From Methanoregula sp. (GTDB taxonomy: Archaea; Halobacteriota; Methanomicrobia; Methanomicrobiales; Methanospirillaceae), in the NCBI GenBank assembly GCA_026394635.1, contig JAPKXV010000413.1, positions 1 through 5,196 on the forward strand: a stretch of 5,196 nt of DNA, read 5' to 3'. This document shows, one piece after another, positions 1-4,312 of this stretch (position 1 is its first letter; each line of letters starts with the position of its first letter). The position numbers and the translations under genes are program-made. The notes beneath the pieces were generated by a model. The model was not told the DNA's origin, searched no databases, and saw only the letters and a program-made list of their open reading frames with translations.

Positions 1-70
1 TTGTGTTTACATAGTTTTTACAAAAATGGTTATACCCTTTCTGGTATTGTACAGTTCAACTGGCATGAAG

Positions 71-87
71 AATAATTTTATTATATA
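71..87 (+). promoter_or_regulatory. AT-rich box A (TATA)-like element upstream of a hypothetical ORF
   Basis: The run AATAATTTTATTATATA resembles an archaeal box A. If its left part is used, transcription would start close to the GTG at 100. If the right-hand TTATATA is used, the start would fall near 108, inside the reading frame, and would favour a later start codon. The whole neighbourhood is AT-rich, so a chance match is quite possible. Confidence 0.3.
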
Positions 88-99
88 CACAGCACTGGT

Positions 100-417
100 G
101 TGATTTTTAAAAAACTACTCGGTATTTTTGGAAAGAATCATTTTTTGTTGTATTCTGGAAAGGGTAACGACGCGAGTCTTTATCCAATGACTCCTTTTAA
201 AAAAATAGACATGATGTCATTGTTGAAATTTTTATACAAGGGAACATGGGATACACCTGAACCTGTCCTGCGGGGAACCAGTTTATTTTCCGATGTTGCG
301 GTAGATGAAGAGTCCCGTGAGTGCGCAGACTACCGATATGATAATGATGAGGATAGCGAGGCTGTTGGTGAAGTACTGGACGATTGCGCCTGTGCATACC
401 GAAAGCCAGATGATTAA
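100..417 (+). CDS. Hypothetical protein, 105 aa, AT-rich, acidic C-terminus
   Basis: I do not recognise this protein. The frame opens after a TAA at 73-75, and GTG at 100 is its only upstream start; ATG codons at 187 and 211 are alternatives giving 76 or 68 residues. No convincing ribosome binding site precedes any of them. The N-terminal half is basic and hydrophobic, opening with IFKKLLGIFG, which could be a short amphipathic helix. The last 40 residues are strongly acidic, rich in Asp and Glu, with a Cys-Ala-Cys near the end. No signal peptide or clear membrane segment is seen. Codon use is much more AT-rich than in the genes after position 800, which suggests transferred DNA or chance. 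Opposite-strand frames here encode hydrophobic peptides, the expected mirror of acidic codons, so I prefer the plus strand. The reading frame may not be a real gene. Confidence 0.35.
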   Translation: MIFKKLLGIFGKNHFLLYSGKGNDASLYPMTPFKKIDMMSLLKFLYKGTWDTPEPVLRGTSLFSDVAVDEESRECADYRYDNDEDSEAVGEVLDDCACAYRKPDD

Positions 418-529
418 GATATCTCGCCCTGATCCAATGCGCAGCATATATGAACAACCCATCATTATTCATCTTTACTTATAAAGTTCTCGTTTATTAT
501 ATTAGATCGATAGTGAGAGCGAGCACGTT

Positions 530-567
530 AAAAAAAATGAAATGAAACGAGAGAAAAAATCGAAAAA
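530..567 (-). terminator. Oligo-T tracts downstream of tRNA-Thr
   Basis: On the minus strand, the DNA just past the tRNA 3' end has T-tracts of 5 (563-567), 6 (554-559) and 8 (530-537). Clustered oligo-T without a stable hairpin is the usual termination signal of archaeal RNA polymerase. The position 28-66 bases beyond the tRNA 3' end fits termination of its precursor. The surrounding AT-richness lowers specificity. Confidence 0.45.
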
Positions 568-594
568 TGAATAAAACCCTGATATTTTAATTCA

Positions 595-668
595 AGCCTA
601 TGCCGAGATTTGAACTCGGGACTTCCTCCTTACCAAGGAGGCACACTGCCGGGCTGTGTCACATAGGC
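595..668 (-). tRNA. tRNA-Thr (anticodon GGT)
   Basis: The minus strand folds into a complete 74-base cloverleaf. The acceptor stem is GCCTATG paired with CATAGGC. TG lies at positions 8-9, and the D stem ACAC/GTGT encloses a nine-base loop with GG. The anticodon stem CCTCC/GGAGG encloses TTGGTAA, giving anticodon GGT, which reads ACC threonine codons. A five-base variable region follows, then a T-arm of CCGAG, loop TTCAAAT and CTCGG. The discriminator base is U (position 595 on the plus strand is A). No CCA is encoded, so it must be added by the CCA-adding enzyme. There is no intron. A weak TATA-like TTAAAC on the minus strand at 707-712, about 40 bases upstream of the mature 5' end, could be its promoter with a short leader. 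All stems pair without mismatch, so the identity is secure. Confidence 0.96.
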
Positions 669-712
669 TGGTAGTTTGGCATGAATCTGCACCATGCGGA
701 CAACGGGTTTAA

Positions 713-805
713 TCAGGTCTCTTTACCCGACATGTAGATACGTTGGGAGTGATCGTAATAAAACATTGCGGAATCCCCAACCGTCGTTTTATTTTGAGGT
801 TGCAT
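713..805 (-). CDS. Doubtful short ORF, 30 aa, downstream of the isomerase gene
   Basis: A frame beginning with ATG at 805 and ending in TGA at 713-715 encodes 30 residues, including VGDSAMFYYDHSQRIYMSG. It lies 23 bases after the stop of the isomerase gene on the same strand. The frame is also open further upstream, into the end of the isomerase gene, where GTG could serve as a start. No ribosome binding site precedes the ATG, and codon third positions are mixed rather than GC-rich like the neighbouring genes. The aromatic and polar composition looks protein-like but matches no family I know. Most of the 160 bases between the tRNA and the isomerase gene is this frame; I see nothing else there apart from the weak tRNA box A candidate. 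Confidence 0.18.
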   Translation of the reverse strand: MQPQNKTTVGDSAMFYYDHSQRIYMSGKET

Positions 806-828
806 GGGATGAACGGCAGCCACAGCGT

Positions 829-1542
829 TTACCGGATTGCCATTAACCGTTCAATGCTTTTCAGTACACCGTCATAGGTGGCGACTTCGATGACCGGGCG
901 GATCCCGGCCTTTTTTATAATTTTCATTACCGGAGCAAAATCAATGGTACCTTCTCCAACCGTTGCATGGGCATCGGTTTTCCCGTCATTGTCATGAAGG
1001 TGGAAGTGACGGATGGGAACAGAAAGGAACCCGTCAAGACAGTGGTTCTGGTGTGCATGCCCCACATCCAGTGCAAACCCGACATCACCGATGAGGGGCA
1101 GTTCACCGGGAGTCTTGAGCAGGAAATATTCCCAGTCCCCCATATTCTCAATATAAAACGGGATGCCGTACTCACCGGAAAGGCATTTGAGTTCGCCAAT
1201 CGATTTCCTGCACTGCTTCTCGGCTTTCTCCCGTTCTTCCACCCATGCGAAATAGCCGGGGTGGACAACAACACCGGCGTTCACTTCGGCTGCAATTGCA
1301 AAACACTGCCCAGTCACCTCAACGCTTGCTCTCCGGATCGGTTCCAGCAGGCTCGCAATATTGGTACCCCGGCACGGGGCGTGGATCGTGAATTTCGCGG
1401 AATAGCTCTGGAGGAGTTCGGGGTCCTCAAGATAATGAAGCCCTTCGTCCATAACCTCGATAAAATCTGAAATGGCAGCGATCCGTTCAAGTGCAGAGGG
1501 AAGCGGCTGGTCATGGAGGCAGAAGGTTGAGACACCGAACAT
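829..1542 (-). CDS. Sugar-phosphate isomerase/epimerase-like TIM-barrel protein (AP endonuclease 2 / xylose isomerase-like fold)
   Basis: The 237-residue product fits the xylose isomerase-like TIM-barrel superfamily, whose members isomerise or epimerise sugars, or cleave abasic DNA (endonuclease IV), using divalent metals. Barrel-strand motifs appear in order: GVSTF (residues 3-7), IHAPCRGT (53-60), VVHPG (92-96), YIENMGD (130-136), ALDVGHAH (157-164), HFHLHDNDG (179-187) and VIEV (217-220). Likely metal or catalytic ligands are E132, D159, H162, H181/H183 and E219. The set fits the family, but the assignment is inferred from the fold pattern. The substrate cannot be read from the sequence. 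It is shorter than endonuclease IV (about 280 residues), so a cytoplasmic sugar isomerase or epimerase is likelier than a DNA-repair enzyme. I chose ATG at 1542 rather than TTG at 1548 because a TATA box is centred 27 bases upstream, predicting a leaderless transcript starting at the ATG. It is codirectional with the channel gene but separated by 74 bases and has its own promoter. Confidence 0.85.
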   Translation of the reverse strand: MFGVSTFCLHDQPLPSALERIAAISDFIEVMDEGLHYLEDPELLQSYSAKFTIHAPCRGTNIASLLEPIRRASVEVTGQCFAIAAEVNAGVVVHPGYFAWVEEREKAEKQCRKSIGELKCLSGEYGIPFYIENMGDWEYFLLKTPGELPLIGDVGFALDVGHAHQNHCLDGFLSVPIRHFHLHDNDGKTDAHATVGEGTIDFAPVMKIIKKAGIRPVIEVATYDGVLKSIERLMAIR

Positions 1543-1564
1543 ATACAAGAAGGTGGCGTCCGGG

Positions 1565-1573
1565 ATAATTATA
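1565..1573 (-). promoter_or_regulatory. Box A (TATA) for the isomerase gene
   Basis: The minus strand reads TATAATTAT here. The centre of the box is about 27 bases upstream of ATG at 1542, the usual distance from an archaeal TATA box to the transcription start. This predicts a leaderless mRNA and agrees with the lack of a Shine-Dalgarno sequence before either candidate start. No clear purine-rich BRE precedes it. Confidence 0.6.
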
Positions 1574-1616
1574 GCCGTTGGGTCAGGAAATTATTTTTTT
1601 ATCCCCGTATGAAAAA

Positions 1617-2648
1617 TTATTTTTTTATTGAAACTTCCAGCTGCGGGAACGGGATCTGGATCCCCTCTGCAGAGAACCGTTCCGCAATCCGGGAGTTCAC
1701 TGCATCTTTGACTTCATCCGGGAGATTGTATGCCTTTGCCCAGACATAGAGGACAAACTTCATGCCCGAATCTCCGAATTCGAGGAAGAAGACTTTGGGT
1801 GCAGGGTCTGCGAGAAGGTATTGTGTTGTGCCAATGACATTTTGGGCAATGTCAAGTAGGATCGCTTTTACTTTGTTGATATCGCTGCCATAGGCAACAC
1901 TGACTGGAATGGTGATGCGGAGTTTCTGGTCCGGCATTGCATAGTTCACGATGATGTTGGTGGTGATCTTGTTGTTGGGAATCGTGACGATCTGGGAGTC
2001 CAGCGTCCTGATGCGGGTGCTCCGCGGTCCGATGCTGACAACGTCCCCGACATACGTATCGACCTTGATACGGTCGTTTATCTTGAAGGGTTTATCCACC
2101 GTGATGATGGCCCCGCCAAAAAAGTTTGAGATGATGTCCTGTGCAGCCAGCGCGATGGCGAGACCGGCGATCCCGGCACCGGCAAGGAACGGGGTGATAT
2201 CCACTTTAAAGGTGGCAAGGATGAGGATGACCGCAGCGAACCAGATCACGTATTTTGCGACGAGCTCAAGCAATTCGACGAGCCGGTCATCCCAGTCACT
2301 CTCCGATCTTTTGGCGAATGCATGGCCGTATATGAGGATGATATCATGGAGAAATGACGAGATGACCCATGCACCGATGAGGATATAGAACGAATTGATG
2401 AACCGGTCATCGAGCAGCCACTGGTACTGGGCGGGCACGATGCCAAAATACTTCAGGGCAATGTAGACCGAGACCGCGATGATGGTGAACTGGAGTGGTT
2501 TTCCGATCGCGGCGATGATGATATCGTCCCATTGGGTTTCTGTCGTATCTGCTTTGGTCCTGAGCCAGCTGACGATCAGGCGTGCGATTATTGCGAGCAG
2601 GACCCCGAACAGGACGGTCACTGCGGCGTACACATATCCCATTTCCAT
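1617..2648 (-). CDS. MscS-family small-conductance mechanosensitive ion channel, 343 aa
   Basis: The product is a membrane channel of the MscS family, which opens under membrane tension to release solutes during hypo-osmotic shock. Hydrophobic segments lie at about residues 5-29, 43-69, 84-110 and 127-148. They are followed by the pore-lining helix (about 152-180), rich in Gly and Ala (FLAGAGIAGLAIALAAQ), then the family signature of N-F-F-G-G, V-D-K-P-F and I-N-D-R-I. A beta domain follows (GDVVSIGPRSTRIRT, IPNN, NYAMPD), and an alpha/beta C-terminal domain ends in EGIQIPFPQ. Five membrane segments exceed the three of E. coli MscS (286 residues) and are common in prokaryotic homologues. The frame stays open to a GTG at 2735, but that would run into hypD; ATG at 2648 or 2642 lies just downstream of a TATA box and precedes the first membrane helix. 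The gene is divergent from hypD, with 46 bases between start codons. Five T residues on the coding strand directly after the stop codon are a weak terminator. Confidence 0.92.
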   Translation of the reverse strand: MEMGYVYAAVTVLFGVLLAIIARLIVSWLRTKADTTETQWDDIIIAAIGKPLQFTIIAVSVYIALKYFGIVPAQYQWLLDDRFINSFYILIGAWVISSFLHDIILIYGHAFAKRSESDWDDRLVELLELVAKYVIWFAAVILILATFKVDITPFLAGAGIAGLAIALAAQDIISNFFGGAIITVDKPFKINDRIKVDTYVGDVVSIGPRSTRIRTLDSQIVTIPNNKITTNIIVNYAMPDQKLRITIPVSVAYGSDINKVKAILLDIAQNVIGTTQYLLADPAPKVFFLEFGDSGMKFVLYVWAKAYNLPDEVKDAVNSRIAERFSAEGIQIPFPQLEVSIKK

Positions 2649-2672
2649 ATGCGTACAGCTTATGTGGCCGGG

Positions 2673-2690
2673 TTCTATATATCTATAGGA
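2673..2690. promoter_or_regulatory. Divergent promoter region between the mscS-like gene and hypD
   Basis: TTCTATATATCTATAGGA carries TATA motifs readable on both strands. On the minus strand, TATAGATATATAGAA is centred about 30 bases upstream of ATG 2648, giving a channel mRNA with a leader of only a few bases. On the plus strand the same motif is only about 15 bases before the hypD ATG, too close for normal use. hypD may instead use a degenerate box near CTTATGTG (2659-2666), giving a start just before its ATG. The AGGA at 2687-2690 is a weak Shine-Dalgarno candidate, four bases from the hypD ATG. Confidence 0.55.
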
Positions 2691-2694
2691 TTTC

Positions 2695-3720
2695 ATGGCG
2701 GAGAAGACAATTTTACAGACGCTTGAGGAGATCACTGACCGCGACGTGTGCTTTATGCATATCTGCGGAACTCATGAGGCTGCAATCGCACGGGCCGGGC
2801 TCCGGTCGATCCTTCCCAAACGGCTGAAGATCGTGATGGGGCCGGGCTGCCCGGTCTGCATCACCCCGCAGGGCGAGATCGATGCTGCGCTTGAGCTGGT
2901 GGAGAAGGGGTGTATTGTAGCGACCTACGGTGACCTGCTCCGGGTGCCGGGGACAAAAGGCTCCCTTGAATCGTGCGGCGGCGATGTGCGGGTGGTGCAG
3001 GGCGTTCATAAAGCGGTGGAGATTGCGCAGAAGACCGATAAGGAAGTTGTCTTTATCTCTGTCGGGTTCGAGACGACCGCACCTACGGTTGCGGCAACAA
3101 TCCTCAATAAACCCCCGCAAAATTTTTCGATCCTTTCCTGCCACCGGATTGTGCCGCCGGCGATGAAGTGGCTGCTCGAACAAGGTGAGGCGAAGCTGGA
3201 CGGGTTCATGCTGCCCGGGCATGTCTGCACGGTCACGGGATATGCGGACTATGAGCAGTTCCCGGTGCCGCAGGTTGTTGCCGGTTTTGAACCGGAAGAT
3301 ATCCTGCTGGGGCTTCTTATGCTTGTCCGGCAGGTACGGGAGGGGACGCACCGCGTAGACAATGCCTATCCCCGTGCCGTAACCCGCGAAGGCAATCTCA
3401 AGGCAAAAAACCTGATGTACGAGGTCTTTACATCATCGGATGTGGAATGGCGCGGGTTCCCGGTCATACCCGGATCAGGACTCATGCTCAAAAAAGAGTA
3501 TGAGCAGTATGATGCGCAGAAGAAGTTTGGCATCGTGTTCAGGCATGTCGGGAAGCATTCCGCATGCATCTGCGACAAGGTGCTCCGCGGCATCGCCCAG
3601 CCTTCAGACTGTAAGATGTTTGGAAAAGCCTGCACCCCAAGAACACCGGTTGGCCCCTGCATGGTGAGCCACGAGGGCGCCTGTAAGATCTGGCACCTCT
3701 ACCATACGAAGAAGGCATGA
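2695..3720 (+). CDS. hypD: [NiFe]-hydrogenase maturation protein HypD
   Basis: HypD is the cytoplasmic iron-sulfur scaffold that, with HypC, carries the Fe(CN)2CO unit during assembly of [NiFe]-hydrogenase active sites; HypE and HypF supply the cyanide ligands. Diagnostic motifs are CGTHE (residues 24-28), GPGCPVC (49-55) with Cys52 and Cys55 for the redox thiol pair, YGDLLRVPG (78-86), GFETTAPT (124-131), PGHVCTVTG, VVAGFEP, EWRGFPVIPGSG and EGACKIWHLY near the end. C-terminal cysteines at 291, 293, 306, 313, 322 and 330 include the [4Fe-4S] ligands, probably C293, C306, C313 and C330 by comparison with E. coli HypD as I recall it. At 341 residues it is slightly short, lacking most of the N-terminal extension that carries a D-E-F/Y-R-like motif in many homologues. 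An in-frame TAG at 2686 excludes an upstream start, so ATG 2695 is firm. It appears monocistronic, and no hypC, hypE or hydrogenase gene is seen here. Confidence 0.97.
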   Translation: MAEKTILQTLEEITDRDVCFMHICGTHEAAIARAGLRSILPKRLKIVMGPGCPVCITPQGEIDAALELVEKGCIVATYGDLLRVPGTKGSLESCGGDVRVVQGVHKAVEIAQKTDKEVVFISVGFETTAPTVAATILNKPPQNFSILSCHRIVPPAMKWLLEQGEAKLDGFMLPGHVCTVTGYADYEQFPVPQVVAGFEPEDILLGLLMLVRQVREGTHRVDNAYPRAVTREGNLKAKNLMYEVFTSSDVEWRGFPVIPGSGLMLKKEYEQYDAQKKFGIVFRHVGKHSACICDKVLRGIAQPSDCKMFGKACTPRTPVGPCMVSHEGACKIWHLYHTKKA

Positions 3721-3734
3721 GGGATCGTCACTCC

Positions 3735-3751
3735 TTTATTTTTTTAATTTT
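3735..3751 (+). terminator. Oligo-T terminator after hypD
   Basis: A T-rich run with a core of seven T residues (3739-3745), flanked by TTT and TTTT, begins 15 bases after the hypD stop codon. Such tracts are typical archaeal intrinsic terminators. It separates hypD from the convergent small reading frame. Confidence 0.6.
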
Positions 3752-3757
3752 CTGACA

Positions 3758-3787
3758 GTGCCTGATGCTTAATTCCGAGTCAGGCAC
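3758..3787. repeat. Perfect inverted repeat, 8-bp stem and 14-base loop
   Basis: GTGCCTGA (3758-3765) pairs exactly with TCAGGCAC (3780-3787). The stem lies between the convergent ends of hypD and the small minus-strand reading frame and overlaps the last codons of the latter. Neither strand has a T-tract immediately downstream of the stem, so it is not a classical terminator. It could stabilise a transcript 3' end or be a chance match. Confidence 0.35.
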
Positions 3788-3921
3788 GTGTGCACCATCT
3801 CCCTGACATTCTGCTCCATGTCCTCGATCCTCCTCACATCCCGGAGTTCGTCCATCCAGCCGATGAGGAGTTCTCCGGAGGGACGGATGCCAATATTAAA
3901 AAAAAAACGGGATGGCGACAT
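3769..3921 (-). CDS. Small protein of 50 aa, unknown; convergent to hypD
   Basis: I do not recognise the family. On the minus strand, ATG at 3921 opens a 50-codon frame ending in TAA at 3769-3771. From residue 10 onward it looks truly coding: third positions are overwhelmingly G or C, as in hypD and the isomerase gene. The product includes SGELLIGWMDELRDVRRIED followed by EQNVREMVHTC, a charged amphipathic stretch likely to be one or two helices. The first residues (MSPSRFFFN) include three Phe codons from a run of ten T residues, which looks less like coding sequence. An alternative start is ATG at 3855 (28 residues), with a TATA-like TTTAATATT about 42 bases upstream. It may be an intact small gene, or the surviving 3' end of a larger gene whose upstream part was lost or frameshifted at the T10 run. 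No good ribosome binding site is visible. Confidence 0.42.
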   Translation of the reverse strand: MSPSRFFFNIGIRPSGELLIGWMDELRDVRRIEDMEQNVREMVHTCLTRN

Positions 3922-4088
3922 CTGACACAGGCAAAATGCGACCCGCCTCTTCTGCCAGCAACGGAGAAGAGCAACCCTCTCTTTGTTTTATGCATAAACC
4001 GGCTTATTGCCAGTTCCGATGTCACAACTCTTAACATCATGTGCTGCTCGATTTACAATTTCCTTCTTTCCCAACGGTTGAAAAAATC

Positions 4089-4099
4089 TTTTTTAATAA
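4089..4099 (+). promoter_or_regulatory. Possible box A at the edge of the kinase remnant
   Basis: TTTTTTAATAA resembles an archaeal TATA box and would place a transcription start near 4121. If used, it would drive the REC-PAS gene with a leader of about 190 bases that includes the decayed kinase sequence. The 170 bases before it (3922-4091) hold no gene I can support. AT-richness makes this tentative. Confidence 0.25.
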
Positions 4100-4312
4100 G
4101 GGGAAAATTCAGATCCGATACCATAATGTCGTGAGTGATGACGAAGTGAACCTTCCAAAAAAAATTTTGATTGGAAAACTTCAAGTTCTCCGGGGTTCAG
4201 ACTGGTGATCAGTCTTGGTGAACAGCTGGGCGGGATCATCGAGCTTATGAACGGGAAAGGAACAAAATTTATCAGAACAATCCATAAAAAAGCAGAATCA
4301 AAGGGTGCATAA
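4092..4312 (+). pseudogene. Frameshifted remnant of a sensor histidine kinase C-terminus (HATPase domain)
   Basis: Two reading frames together resemble the end of a HisKA_2/HWE-type sensor kinase ATPase domain. The first frame gives NKGKIQIRYHNVVSDDEVNLPKK up to 4163; the part VSDDEVNLP corresponds to the usual V-S-D-x-G-V-G-L-P, the G1 box. The second frame continues from 4163 with NFDWKTSSSPGFRLVISLGE, then QLGGIIELMNGKGTKFIRT, and ends at TAA 4310-4312. This corresponds to the G2 region (usually S-S-L-G-L-Q-L-V), the E-Q-L-G-G turn and the final G-T-x-F strand. The join is at A8 (4157-4164); a ninth A would restore one frame. The G1 glycines are replaced (D-D-E-V-N) and the G2 box reads P-G-F-R, so nucleotide binding is probably lost even without the frameshift. 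The sensor, dimerisation and N-box portions are absent: the first frame closes at TAA 4032-4034, and the sequence after that does not resemble a kinase. The exact left edge is uncertain. Its stop overlaps the next gene's ATG, suggesting a former kinase-regulator operon. Confidence 0.7.
4303..4307 (+). promoter_or_regulatory. Ribosome binding site for the REC-PAS gene
   Basis: GGGTG lies four bases before the ATG at 4312 and is complementary in part to the archaeal 16S rRNA 3' end (GGTG core). Together with the TAATG overlap it supports ATG 4312 as the start, with translational coupling to the degraded upstream frame or reinitiation. Confidence 0.45.

Noticed and set aside
283..465. 60-codon minus-strand frame encoding a hydrophobic, apparently membrane-spanning peptide
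   Set aside because: It is the antisense of the acidic C-terminus of the 100-417 frame. Antisense of Asp and Glu codons automatically yields hydrophobic residues, and no promoter or ribosome binding site supports it.
742..781. GTTGGG/CCCAAC inverted repeat downstream of the isomerase gene
   Set aside because: The stem is only six pairs with a 28-base loop and no T-tract follows it on the minus strand. It is not distinguishable from chance.
967..1470. 167-codon plus-strand frame opposite the isomerase gene
   Set aside because: It is antisense to a gene with clear TIM-barrel metal-site motifs and shows no independent domain.
2649..2735. N-terminal extension of the channel protein to GTG 2735
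   Set aside because: It would overlap the start of hypD and place the start upstream of the gene's own TATA box. The first membrane helix begins right after ATG 2648.
2713..3351. 212-codon minus-strand frame opposite hypD
   Set aside because: It is a shadow of the high-GC hypD codons. hypD itself is certain from its motifs, and the antisense product resembles nothing.
3834..4040. 68-codon minus-strand frame with a Cys-x-x-Cys
   Set aside because: It overlaps the small gene at 3769-3921 in a different frame. Its codon third positions lack the GC bias of that gene, and a single CxxC is not enough to call a zinc-binding protein.
3790..4134. 114-codon plus-strand frame starting with GTG
   Set aside because: Its first part is the mirror of the better-supported minus-strand small gene, the middle has no coding character, and the end overlaps the kinase remnant in another frame. 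It has no family features.
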